In this document: positions 23,701 through 37,000 of the stretch, in pieces
How positions within the stretch are numbered: position 1 is the first letter of the stretch
How the letters are laid out: each line of letters begins with the position of its first letter
NCBI GenBank assembly: GCA_030533445.1
Contig: CM060066.1
Span: 38,693,235 to 38,757,234 of the forward strand
Source of the DNA: Cyprinodon diabolis
Taxonomy: Eukaryota; Chordata; Actinopteri; Cyprinodontiformes; Cyprinodontidae
Reading direction: 5' to 3'
Length of the DNA stretch: 64,000 nucleotides
Notes under the pieces: model-generated
The model's input: only the letters and a program-made list of their open reading frames with translations
Database searches by the model: none
Told to the model about the DNA's origin: nothing
Program-made: the position numbers and the translations under genes

Positions 23701-26700
23701 AGCTTATCTTTCCCATGAGCTTATCTAACCTCTTCCTTGCAGCAGTAGTTGAGCTGCTGCTTCAGCAAACTACACAAGATGGCCAGCGCCTCGCCACACT
23801 CCAGCACATGCTGCACCTGAATATTTGGAACCTGTTCCTGTAGTATACTTCCTATTGAGGGTTTGGCAGAAATGAAACACATGTTTTTTATTGCTGAAAC
23901 AGTCCCTGTTTAACAACGAAAAACATCTTGATTTGCAAAAGAACAAATACATCTATTTTTCAGGTTCTTATCAGTTACTCCTGACCAATAAACAGATACT
24001 AAAACTTGTAAAGCATCATCAAAGTATCCACCTGCTTTGCTAGCTATTTTAGAAAAGTAAGTAAAATACTACATATTAATAAAATAGTACATGTTAGATA
24101 TTATATTATTACACATTTAAATTAATTTATTATAAAAGCTCAAAATAAAAATCTAAAATCAGAGACAGTTTCTCTTCAAATTTTGTAACATACTTATGCT
24201 AATTTGCATTGCAACATAATCCCATACATTTACTTCTATTTAAATCTTTCAGCTGTAGTTTTGATTGTATTTCTATAATTTCTATGCTGCAAGGTGAACT
24301 TCCAAACCTTTTCCAAACATTTTTTAGTTTGTAACAAGTTGTCTTCCAGAAGAAGAGATGTGGAGTTCCTCAAGGCAGGATACATGGTGCTATAACTGTT
24401 ATACAATTGCCTAATAACAGGGAAGGTCCCCTGCATGGAGCTTGCATGTTTTTTCATTACGAAGTACACATTTCTATTTTGTTACTTTCTTGCGTCTTTA
24501 AACAATAAAAGCTATTTTTAACAGATACAGAATACAGGTTATATTTTTAGTTAGACCATAAGAAATAAAAGTGGAACAAACGTTTCAGAAAAACTGAACA
24601 GTCCCATGCATGTGTGCTTTTTATTGGTTTTGACGGTTTAAATCCATTCAGAGATGTTTAATCTATTGTCTTTTTAAATCTACGGAGTAAAAAAAAAAAC
24701 AATCTTGTCACAGTTGATTTTCTTAACTGATAAAATCAGTGACTGCATTGGTGTGTTTGAGTGATGCTTAAGGGCTGTCTGTATGTGTGTGTTTGCGTTG
24801 GTGGGGGCTAACTGTCTGACACCTGCAGCTCTTCATACTCAAAATGCAAATCCTGGCTCACCCCATCCGCACCGTGACCCCTCCTTCGATCTCAAAAATG
24901 TGGGGTTACCGGGCAACGACTTTCAGTAATCTAGATCAGATTTAGATTAGAGTTGAAGGCAGATGGAATAAAACGTAGCAACATTTCGCTTAGAAAATCA
25001 ATTTAATTTAAATCAGAAGGTTAACCTTACTCTGATGTTATTTCCAGTTGTTTCCAGATGTTATAGATTGTAACATTTCTTTACATTACTTTTAACTATA
25101 AATTATGATATTTTGATATGTCTTTAGCCCCTTTAAGTATTTTATTTCATATCTATTGTAGTTGTTATTGGTGTTGTTGATTATGATGAGATGTGAAAAC
25201 TGAATCAAGTTCCTTATTTGTTCTCACAAACCTGCTGGTTTAAGTTAATTCTGATTCTGATAAATTATGAATTTGTAATACAAGCATCTATGATTCTAAT
25301 TTTAATATTTATAAAAGCAAACCCAACTGATATGATTGTATTTCATGTGAAGTCAGCTTTTAAAACTTTAAATAAATAAAAAACATATATTAATAGTGTT
25401 ATTATGCAGGAAAAAAGGTATTTTGCACAGAGAATGAGTTTTTCTTGGCCCAAAGCTGCAGGTGCTGAACTCCTAACTAGCTCTGGGGTCACAGTCCTGA
25501 AGCTGAGCCTGACCTCTGACCCTTCTGCTTGGAGCTACTTCTGAATGTCTCCCTTTGGGGAACAAGTAAAGTGCTGAATTAATTGTTATTGTTGTGTGGC
25601 AAGTAAGCGAAGAAAGGCACCTGTTTTATCGGGTACCACATTTACTCCCTGGAGATATCAGGGACGCTCCTGTTTATTGTTCAGCTCTCTCTCGCTCCCT
25701 AATGGGTCATTTGTGTATTTCAGAAACAAAGCAGGTGAATCTACCTCTAAGCAGCAGTACACTCCTATAAAAAAAAACTACAAAAAAGCTGAACTTAAAA
25801 ATGAACTATGAGAGCAAACCTCTTTAGCTAAATTACCTGAATAAAATTAAAAGTTTATATTATTTTAAACATGTTTCAGAATAAAAGAAAAATAAATCCA
25901 GCCAGGTGAATAGCTTTATATCTTCATGTTTCAAATGCCATTATCAAACTTGTGAAATTCCTAATAAAATTATGAAAGTTTATATAATCCCACTAGTCTT
26001 GTATAAATTTTATCATCATTTTGTTAAGAGAGACACATATTAACAAATAAATATATAGATTATAAATCTACAAAATAAACACTCCCTTCTGTCAGTACTG
26101 GAAGGAGTTTCAGGATAGTTTTCAATGTCGAGGCGCCAATTCAGCAAATGTTCACATTAATTCTTCAGAGCTTTTCTGCCTGAGCATCACACCATTGCAG
26201 ATTCGACAGCTTTACATCCTCAAAATAAAATTTCCCATTCCTCCACCTCCCAAAGATGCTCTGTCTCCTGACTATGGAGGCCTCTGGATTACAGTGAACC
26301 TGTTGCAAGTTTTGAGGAAATATATTTGGGATAAATAAAGCTTTTAGACATGATCTATTCTCCAGCTAGAAGCAATTTTCAGAAGATGGATAAACTGAAA
26401 GTGGTGTTATTCATAAAGGGGTGGATATGATCAATAATTATACCTAGCTAGGTTGTGATGGTTATATTGTGTTTATTTACAATTCAGAAGCTCAATGTGC
26501 CCCAAAAAATAACTCCTTCACCATAAACCTCCTGTGAACACAGAATGGGGATGTCTTTTTATCACACATTATGACGCTGTCATCTGACTGTTGCAGCTGG
26601 AATTGATACACAGACACTTATATTTTTCTTTGATTTATCACAGTATCTACAGTATTAGTGTCTTATTCTGATAGGTGTGCTAATCTTTATGGCTTTCTGT

Positions 26701-27129
26701 TGGTCCTCATTCTCATGCTTGGTTTGAACTTTAGGAAGTCATATCTCAGTGCCTGAGTGCATCGAGTGGCTGCTATTATAATTGCTGTTTATAATAATAA
26801 GGATATTAAATAGGTTCACTTAATATATTTTCAAGCATAAAAATACACAAAAACCCCTTCTCACTCATACCCTTGATGTAATGATTTAATAAAACTGTAA
26901 ATCGCTTTGCATAGATGAAAAGGAAAGCAAAAAACAAATTAATAGTTCAATTTTATTAAGTCAAGGAATCTGCTGCAGTTGAAATTTTTCACTTATCTGT
27001 TGTTTTCTGCAGCCTCAATACCTTATTCAGTCTCCCAGTCTTGTCAAAGAGAATCTTTGAGTTCATATTCTAGTTTCTAGAGATATTCCAGTCCAGTTTT
27101 AATAATATACATCAACCAAAGTTTTGATA

Positions 27130-27362
<233 letters not shown>

Positions 27363-30361
27363 CCAATCCAAAGGGCGCACCTTCATCAGAAACAACATGT
27401 AAGCTCCAACCTTTATTTGTAAGGAATCCGTATGGTCATTTGGCACCATCTAGTGGTTAAAGAGGAGACAGCACCACAGTTTTATTTTTATTTGTTTAAA
27501 AGGGCAAATTATAGCCTATTTTCCAAATTTGACCTTGTTTTTGAGTTAAATATACTTGTAATCATATGTTTACAATGTATTTTAAGGTATCTCTGTAATG
27601 GATTGTATTATCAATAACAAGTTGCCTAACCTCAGTGATCCCCGTCACTAATTATGAAGAAACCTCTTGGATGAGAGGCCAAGACTTCACGTCCAGTTGC
27701 CTAAACTGAACTTTTCAAGTCTGAAACAGAACAATAACAACTAGATATAGAACAACAAATTTTAAATTACGATTAAAAAGATTACTTTTTGTCATATGTT
27801 GTATCACTGACATATATTATCCTACTGTGTGTTCTGAAGGCTATCTTGAATAAATTGAAATTGTGTTTATAGCATTTATTTGGGAAAGCACGGTACAATT
27901 TGGCCACCTTTTCTAAATGATCATATAAAGGGTAAAATCTTTCCTTAATCTTAAAAGATTATTTAGATCAACTCTGCAAACCATTGTATTTTTTTCTCTT
28001 AGACTCAGGCTGACATTCTCTTTTGCACTTTTGATTTTTACCTGTATTACTCCTAAACCTGTTGAGCTACACAACAAATGACGCGTGTCATGTGACAGAA
28101 TAAACGGCACCACACTACAACATTTATTTTATTTTGTCTTTCTCCTTTTTTGCCGGTATAAGACATTGTGTACATTTTATAGTTTCAATCATTAAAAGCT
28201 TTGTGATGATCTAGAGTTTTAAATCCATTTTTGTTTTTTCTCTTTTTTCACAGTTGCTTCCTTTTTTCTGTAAGTAAAATATTATTCTCATCTAAATGAT
28301 CAAATACATAAATCAAAGCCATTTCCCTCCCTTACTAACCTCTTTTTGGTTGGTTCCAAGCCAAACAGCTTCACTACTAGTGTAAACAGGATGTATTGTT
28401 CCTATTTTAGTAGGTCACTTTTTGTTTCATTGGTAAGATGGATGCTGTTTTGATTTTCCTCCCCCTTTTTTTTTTTCTTCAGTTTTATTCTTAAAATTGC
28501 ATGCTGCACATTTTCTGTCTGCTTTGGGGTGGCATGTGAAGTGTGGAGTTTTTTTATTGGTAAAGAAATGTCATCTTCATCATGTGAAACTTTAACAGAA
28601 GGATGAGCCAAGTTCGGGATGCATCAAACTCCCTTTTTTTTATTTCCTAATTCTTTTGTACATTTCTCAGATTCTCTCTGAACATGTTCTGCTAGATGGA
28701 GAATCTATTGGACAGTGAATGGCATCCCTTCTTTTTTCTTCATACACGGCATAAGGAAAACAGTTATTGACTCAGACTTTCAAACATTCATGATCATATT
28801 AACACTTAGTAGTATTTGTAGTGTTGATAGTGTTTGTGTTCTGGACTTTCAACCTCTCATAAATCTATGCCTGCCCAATGGCAATTGTTATTAGCTGATC
28901 TCTTCCCCATCCTTTTCCTAATGCAGGGCTCACCCATCTCAGTGTCTTCACACACTCTCACTCCATATTCCCAATTTCTCACAATAAAAAATGACAGACA
29001 TTAAAACTCAACTCCATTCCACTTATTTATGTATAAAAAATACCATGGTGATCAAATTACAGTCTGAGTTTTTATACAACCTTAGTGCTCACACACGAGG
29101 ACATGCCACCTATTCACTGTGTCAGATATTGAAAAAAGACAGTTGTTACGAGGTATGTCATTTTAATTTTTAATCTTATCTCATCTGGACTAGGATAATT
29201 CTCTTTGTAAATTATTGAAGATTTTAAGTTCTTGGGAAAATATGAATAAAAAATACAGCAGCTTGCTTAAATTCTGTGAAGTCTGGGTGTAGGGTCACGT
29301 CAAATTGAATGTTTTCTCTTTACCTGGTGCTTTTTTTAGTCCCAGTTTTAGTCCATGTTTTGCTCGCAAGTTAAATAATTATTGCTCAGTCTAGTTTGAT
29401 AATCTCCCTTTGGAATCTAGGAGTAATAAAACCAACACTGATATTTTAATTCTTAAAGCTTTCAGGTTTGCCTCTCAAACACATAGAAGCTCCACAAAAA
29501 GAAAAATAATCATTGCATTTTATTTTTCAACAGATCAGCCACCCAAGAAAAGACCAGCCACATCCAGAGAGGATGTGCAGAACAGCTCAGTTATCCTGGA
29601 TTCATAGAGGAGAAACCACAGGGATGTTCTTCTTTTATTATTACATATCTATTCATTTATTTTTATTTTGGTTCATTGAATATGTTTAAAAACTTAATTT
29701 CCATCACACCTTCCAAACTGAAACATCCAGAGAAGTGCCGTCTCCTGGCATTGTGTTTTTATAAAATCTACAGCCTCCTAGAAGGTCGGAACTGTTTAGC
29801 TGTTTTGTCAATTATGAGAAAAACTAATAACATAATGAATGAAGCTTTTTAATCCTTAGCCTATTACCAAATACTCATAGACAGTGTAGTTTGCATTGGA
29901 TTCAATTGCACTGGTTCCTGTATCAGTGCCAGTAATCCAGTAATAGCTTATTAGTTTCCCATTGTTTAATTTACTTGAAATGCAGAGAATAATTAATGAG
30001 CAGAGTTTTGAAAATCTTAGTTTAAGGTATATTTAAGATGCAAGTATTTTAGTAGGGCCCTTTCTGCTTTACTTCAGTTCTCTAAAAATCACCAGAATGT
30101 AGAAAATAATTTATATTGTGAGAACAATTTTCCACAGAACTACAGACCACTTAGTGTTATTTAGTAACATTTACTGTGCTATAGAAATTCCACATTTTGC
30201 CACTTTGTTTTAGTTAAATCCTCTGAGAACCTGCAACCTATAGCTGCACCAGTCCTCATCTAACCCTCATCTAACCCTGGGCTGCATGTCCAAATTATTT
30301 AAAAATCTCATCCCAAGGTTTGGAGAAAAGTTGGCAGCCCTGTTAATGACATTTTCTCTAT

Positions 30362-30482
<121 letters not shown>

Positions 30483-30589
30483 TCCCCTGTTAATGAGGGG
30501 GAGACCAATGTAGGAATTGTCAACAACCATTATATATAACGTATTTTATCATAGTAATAATCTGTCACCAACACAAATGTCCTTTAAAC

Positions 30590-30861
30590 GTCCCCGGCTT
30601 TGGCCGACCCCCACTTCCATCCAGAAATATGGCGCATGACCTGAACTTTAACCTCGGATATTTTTCCAGCCTCGTTCATCTGTTCGACAAACTGCAAATC
30701 CATCACTTAAACTTCTCGCGATAAACGACCTTGATATATAAGAAACAGCTAAGGGGGTGCGCAGTCCACTTGGTGGGGTGTACGGTTTCCCTTGAGGAGC
30801 TTGGGTCGAGATTTGGAACAGCTAAGTGAAGAGGGGAGACTGCTGTAGAAAACAACCAGCC
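30590..30861 (+). promoter_or_regulatory. slc25a4 promoter and 5' UTR
   Basis: TATATAAG at 30,735-30,742 lies 120 bp before the start codon and is a good TATA box, which would place transcription start at about 30,765-30,770. Upstream, TGACCTGAACTTT at about 30,638 resembles a DR1 nuclear-receptor site, and CGACCTTGA at about 30,726 is one base from an ERR site (TGACCTTGA). Such sites suit a mitochondrial energy gene, but their use is inference. Confidence 0.6.
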
Positions 30862-32480
30862 ATGTCGGACGCGGTGGTCAGTTTTATGAAGGACTTTTTG
30901 GCCGGTGGCATCGCCGCTGCCATCTCCAAAACAGCTGTTGCTCCCATTGAGAGAGTCAAACTGCTGCTGCAGGTAACCAGACTGGACCAGCTGTGAGTTG
31001 CGCTGTTAATTGTGCATAAAGTGTGTGTAATTGGTGCATTACTGACAACCTATTCATGTGGAAATCACGTTAAAAGATGAAAAGTTCCATTATGCACGAT
31101 GATGGTTCATATGAACTCATGCGTAATGGCACATGGCACGTGATTGGATCAACGTGGAGATCCTTTTACGCACAGGTCTGAGGGAGGGTGGGAAGGTATA
31201 ATGGTGTTGGATCAGAATAAAACAGTTACATTATTTGTCCATGATGTTATTTGAATATTTTTTACTTAGATTGAATGTACTTTTTGAACACATGCTCGTA
31301 ATATGACGTGGAAAAGAATTGCTAAAATTAACCTAAAAGATGTAATCCAATACGCAGGGAAGTTTCAAGTGACTGGGATTTGCCTTTTAGACTACTGGGC
31401 AAACTAAAGTAGATAATCCCTGGGAGCTGAGGGAAATTCAGTGTCTCTGTTGAATTAAAAGGTTGAAATAAAGATTTTTTCTGAAAACACACCAGGTGTA
31501 AACCCCTCTTGTTTATTCTCATTTAGGTGCAGCATGCCAGCAAACAGATCACAGCTGAAATGCAGTACAAAGGAATCATGGACTGTGTTGTCAGAATCCC
31601 GAAGGAACAGGGCTTCCTGTCCTTTTGGAGAGGCAACCTGGCCAACGTCATCCGTTACTTCCCCACCCAAGCCCTCAACTTCGCTTTCAAAGACAAGTAC
31701 AAGAAGATCTTCCTCGGTGGCGTGGATCAGAAGAAACAGTTCTGGCGTTACTTCGCCGGAAACCTGGCGTCCGGTGGTGCTGCTGGGGCCACTTCGCTTT
31801 GCTTCGTCTATCCGCTCGACTTCGCCAGGACGAGGCTGGCTGCCGACATCGGCAAGGGTACCGCAGAGAGGGAGTTTACCGGACTGGGAAACTGCATTAC
31901 CAAGATATATAAAACCGATGGCCTCAAGGGTCTGTACCTGGGCTTCAATGTATCGGTGCAGGGCATCATCATCTACAGAGCAGCTTATTTCGGATGCTTC
32001 GACACAGCAAAAGGTGCACAAACCAACCATCAACCAGTGAAATGCCTCCATCTGCTGTATATGTGCATTTGTAATGCCTTAACTTCGCTCCTACAGGCAT
32101 GCTGCCAGATCCCAAGAACACACACATCTTTGTCAGCTGGATGATTGCTCAGACTGTTACAGCTGCAGCAGGCCTGGTTTCCTATCCCTTCGACACCGTC
32201 AGACGTCGCATGATGATGCAGTCCGGGCGTAAAGGAGGTGAGTTTCTCCCTGCTTGCTGCAGTTATTGAATCATTGACCAATTTGAGATATTAATGTCAA
32301 TGTTTAAATCTCCTCCCAGCTGATATCATGTACAAGGGCACAATCGACTGCTGGAAGAAGATCCTTAAAGATGAGGGAGGAAAGGCCTTCTTTAAGGGGG
32401 CATGGTCCAATGTGATCAGAGGCATGGGTGGCGCCTTTGTGCTGGTGCTCTATGATGAGATCAAGAAGTTCACCGTCTAA
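30862..32480 (+). CDS. slc25a4: ADP/ATP translocase 1 (adenine nucleotide carrier)
   Basis: Exchanges cytosolic ADP for matrix ATP across the inner mitochondrial membrane. Coding exons are 30862-30972, 31527-32013, 32097-32237 and 32320-32480, all with GT/AG introns and in frame, giving 299 residues (human ANT1 has 298). The start [16 protein letters not shown] is the usual carrier N-terminus. The three mitochondrial-carrier motifs PX[DE]XX[RK] are PIERVK (28-33), PLDFAR (133-138) and PFDTVR (230-235), and the nucleotide-carrier signature RRRMMM is at 235-240. The family has six membrane helices and no cleaved presequence. Four exons is the normal ANT gene structure. The paralogue is chosen as slc25a4 rather than slc25a5 or slc25a6 because cfap97 and ufsp2 follow, as on human 4q35.1; sequence alone would not decide. 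The gene appears intact. Confidence 0.96.
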
Positions 32481-32856
32481 GAAGACACTCCCAACCCCTC
32501 AAGGAAACCCCTACACTTTATTAGTCTTATTTTTTTTTGTGATATGGTCACACCGACCTGGTGAATTAGGAATCTGGGTTTGTAGGCTACCTCTTCTGTG
32601 CAGCAGCTATGAGAGGGGAGTGGATCGGTGTACCTGACCTGGGTTTATGCTTCATTGCACATGTATATAAAAACCATCAACTATATACTAAAAGGATGTC
32701 TTTTAGTTTTAACAGCTGGTGTACATGATGTGATGAGACAGACTATAATACAGGCCAAATGCTTCTCCTGTTAGAGTAAAGGAGCAGTGGAGGCCCCTAT
32801 GATATGCTGTGACTACTCTGACCCTTGTATTCCACCTCACACATTAATTTATTAAG

Positions 32857-32862
32857 AATAAA
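32857..32862 (+). terminator. slc25a4 poly(A) signal
   Basis: AATAAA about 380 bases after the stop codon, followed by a short T/G-containing stretch (CTGTTGTCGTT). It gives a 3' UTR of about 400 bases. Confidence 0.7.
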
Positions 32863-32899
32863 GACTGTCTATAATCCAGACTCTGTTGTCGTTACGATC

Positions 32900-33990
32900 A
32901 TTGCTTTAGCTAACATGTTTGGCTTTCATTAATCAGTTTTATTCCACAGCTGTGTTAATGGGTAAACCTGACTAATAGAACCTCGTAATTAGTTAAAAAC
33001 AAAAAACCAACATAACATTAAAATAAGGTCCAAAAAGAGCAGCCCTTACAAATACATTACATTTACAAGCTTATTTAATTGTTGATATACCATTATGTCA
33101 CTGATGTGAAGACTAAGAAAATTGACCAATGGGCCTTTCACTCACTCACTTCTTTGAATCCTTTATAGAACCACCTACAGCTGAAAGTCTTTTTAGGTTA
33201 TCTTTCTACAAACTATACATCTTCTTTCTTAGCTGAACAAGACAAGCATCCCCACATCATGATTGCGCTACCTTCGTGTTTGAATGTAGGAAATATGCAG
33301 TGTCTGGTGGACTGCTTTACAAACTATCCATTAACTTTATTCCTGACCAGTCATGTTGTTATTGATGTTCCTAATGATGGAAACCAAAGACAGCATGGTA
33401 GAGGACTTCTCAAAGTGGCTTTTTTTGCTCGATCATATACAATTACAATAAAACATACCAACATATTTCTAATTTTCATGTTCTATCAGAATTAAAACCT
33501 TCAGATGATGCAGCATCCCAAAAACAACATAACAGCTATGTGATGCTCCATACATCTTATAGCTTTATGTCATCTTTTTACTACAGCCTGAAAAAAGAAA
33601 AATGTGTGACACATTTATTTGCTTTGAAACAATCATTTGGTAGAATAAAAAAAAAACAAAAAAAACATCACATCTGTAAACAACATCCACTCCTTTTTCC
33701 GTTCAGATATTAAACAGCAGCAACATTAAAGTGAAGTGACAACTTACATGTTGAAGCCAAAATATCGGCTGCAAAAGTGATGCTATTTAAAGGTTAAACT
33801 AAGGTAATAATTTAAATGGCTTTGATATCAAAGCATAAAGTGCAGCATAACTGAACAAAAAAATAAAGCAAACAATAGAGCAGCTTTATTAAACAATCTA
33901 AAAACAATATAAAAGCTAAAATGTCCTAAGCTTTGCAGGATATAAATTAATCAACATCAAATGGCAGGTAATGTGCTTTGAAAGAACCAA
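32900..33990. other. Convergent intergenic region
   Basis: About 1.1 kb between the tail of slc25a4 and the tail of cfap97. AT-rich with short A runs. No gene or element recognised. Further TTTATT-type motifs may serve as alternative poly(A) signals for cfap97. Confidence 0.5.
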
Positions 33991-33997
33991 GATGCTC

Positions 33998-34003
33998 TTT
34001 ATT
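33998..34003 (-). terminator. cfap97 poly(A) signal
   Basis: AATAAA on the minus strand, starting only about ten bases after the cfap97 stop codon. This would give a very short 3' UTR; further A/T-rich signals downstream (about 33,870) are alternatives. Confidence 0.4.
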
Positions 34004-34013
34004 AGCTGAGTTT

Positions 34014-37000
34014 TTAACACCAGGCAGGACGACTTGAGCTCAGTTTGCTTGAGCTGGGAGCAGATGTTGAACTGGAATTAGGGTGAGCGGCCCTGGAGCT
34101 GAGTGCCGTGGAACTCCTTGATGCTGTGAGAGAGAAAGAGGAACCCTTTTAGCTAATTTAGACATAAAGAGTTATCGTTTTCAGCACAAACATTTCTACA
34201 AGTGAGTTATATAGTCTGCAAGATTCAGAAACTGTATTTAATCCTCATTGAGATATGATTTCTTGCACTATAATAAGATGGAGATGATCAAAATTAAAAA
34301 GCTATGAAACAGTAGGAAAATTAGCATGAAACAAGAGACTGATAAATGAACAAGTGATTCCCAGTAAGAGCTTGCAGCTGCTCCAAACGGCTTTAATGTC
34401 CTCTCTTTGAGGTAATTAAATCTCTGCAGCCATCTGGATGCAGCAGCTCAGATGTATCATAAAACCTGCAGCTTGACTTTATGAAGACTGCTGATGATCC
34501 TCCTTTGTCTGATTTAAAATCAACAATCCCCATGAGCACCGCATGCAACAAAAAACTGGACCTACAAAGTATTAACTGCAGACTTAATGTCCACCACATG
34601 CTTTATTTCTTTCTATGGGTGAAAAAGTTGACATTAAATAGTTAAACACACTGATCATGATCAGCTATGAAGAAATTTACCAGAGGATGTATTTCTGGTC
34701 CTACTGCTAGAGGTCCTAGAGGCAGGATATGATGTAGCACCCACATATCCCTTCAGGCGCTGGTGGTCGGCCAGAAGTTTGGTTCGGCTAAGCCAAGGTG
34801 AGGGTTTGGTGGACTCTAGCTTCTTAAGAAGAGCCTGTAAGAAACAACAAGACCTTTATTCACTAACATCCTGCTATTAAATAGGCATTAATTATTTACA
34901 CTAAACATTCTAAAAAGCGAGGGTGTTGGTGTCTTTAAATATACATTTAGCTCCTCTAGTTTAACCTATATGGAATAAGAGGTTTTATAGCTTTTTATCT
35001 ATTTCACGTTTACTAGCAATAACATCTACATTAAAAGTTCCTCCAAAAAAACATATTTGGCCAAATTATTGACCATTATCATATATATATACACTATATT
35101 GCCAAAAGTATTTGCTCACCTGCCTTGACTCACATATGAGCTTAAGTGACATCCCGTTCCTAATCCATAGGGTTCAATATGACGTCGGTCCACCCTTTGC
35201 AGCTAGAACAGCTTCAACTCTTCTGGGAAGGCTGTCCACAAGGTTTAGGAGTGTGTTTATGGGAATTTTTGACCATTCTTCCAGAAGCGCATTTGTGAGG
35301 TCGCACACTGATGTTGGACGAGAAGGCCTGGCTCTCAGTCTCCGCTCTAATTCATCCCAAAGGTGTTCTATCGGGTTGAGGTCAGGACTCTGTGCAGGCC
35401 AGTCAAGTTCATCCACACCAGACTCTGTCATCCATGTCTTTATGGACCTTGCTTTGTGCACTGGTGCACAGTCATGTTGGAAGAGGAAGGGGCCAGCTCC
35501 AAACTGTTCCCACAAAGTTGGGAGCATGGAATTGTCCAAAATGTCTTGGTATGCTGAAGCATTCAGAGTTCCTTTCACTGGAACTAAGGGGCCAAGCCCA
35601 GCTCCTGAAAAACAACCCCACACCATAATCCCCCCTCCACCAAACTTTACACTTGGCACAATGCAGTCAGACAAGTACCGTTCTCCTGGCAACCGCCAAA
35701 CCCAGACCCGTCCATCAGATTGCCAGATGGAGAAGCGCGATTCGTCACTCCAGAGAACGCGTCTCCACTGCTCTAGAGTCCAGTGGCGGCGTGCTTTACA
35801 CCACCGCATCCGACGCTTTGCATTGCACTTGGTTATGTATGGCTTGGATGCAGCTGCTCGACCATGGAAACCCATTCCATGAAGCTCTCTGCGCACTGTT
35901 CTTGAGCTAATCTGAAGGCCACATGAAGTTTGGAGGTCTGTAGTGATTGACTCTGCAGAAAGTTGGCGACCTCTTCGCACTATGCGCTTCAGCATCCGCT
36001 GACCCCGCTCCGTCAGTTTACGTGGCCTACCACTTCGTGGCTGAGTTGCTGTCGTTCCCAAACACTTCCATTTTCTTATAATACAGCTGACAGTTGACTG
36101 TGGAATATTTAGGAGCGAGGAAATTTCACGACTGGATTTGTTGCACAGGTGGCATCCTATCACAGTTCCACGCTGGAATTCACTGAGCTCCTGAGAGCGA
36201 CCCATTCTTTCACAAATGTTTGTAAAAACAGTCTGCATGCCTAGGTGCTTGAATTTATACACCTGTGGCCATGGAAGTGATTGGAACACCTGATTCCAAT
36301 AATTTGGATGGGTGAGCAAATACTTTTGGCAATATAGTGTATATATATATATATATATACACACAAAAATAAAAAGCATTAATTTTGCTCCAACATGGTT
36401 AAGCGAGAATAGTTTGGTTTGTTTTCATTATACGTAAATCAAATTAGATTTGACAAATAAAAAGGTAGGATGAATAATTTGCCCTATATAAAAATTATTT
36501 GGACTCAAACTTGTTTAATAATATTAGCTTTTTTTTAAATAATAAAAAAAACTGTCTGTAGAAAAATGCATATACAGTAAAAAGTCCACACATGTAATAT
36601 GTGCAAATTGGGTACCACAGGGTCCCAGTATATTGCACACACGAGAGTTTACTCTTTCTCTCTCTCTTAAGGTTTATTTAATTCAATTAAATACACCTTA
36701 ACTGTAATAAGTAATGAGATTTATTATTATTACTGTATGGTTTTATAAGTTTTATTCTCTCAATTGCCTTAAAATATATTGATCTCTTCAGAAGCTCCTT
36801 AAAGTTAATATACCAGTTGCATTTTTAGTCCTTTATAAATGTTACATGTGTGATGTTCAGGGGAAAACACTGATCACACGGCAGATTCAATTACTCCTCT
36901 CTAAGAATAGAGGAGGCAAAGAGCACTCCTCACAAGATGGAGTTTGGAGAGAACAGTTAGTCCAAAAAATAACTCAAACTCCTCCTATATTAACAACCTT

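Noticed and set aside
31455..32051. A 198-codon frame opposite to slc25a4
   Set aside because: It is the shadow of the second slc25a4 exon and runs into introns; the carrier protein on the other strand is certain.
35112..35882. A 256-codon + strand frame, repeated at 59,451-60,329
   Set aside because: It is antisense to the Tc1 transposase and has no family resemblance.
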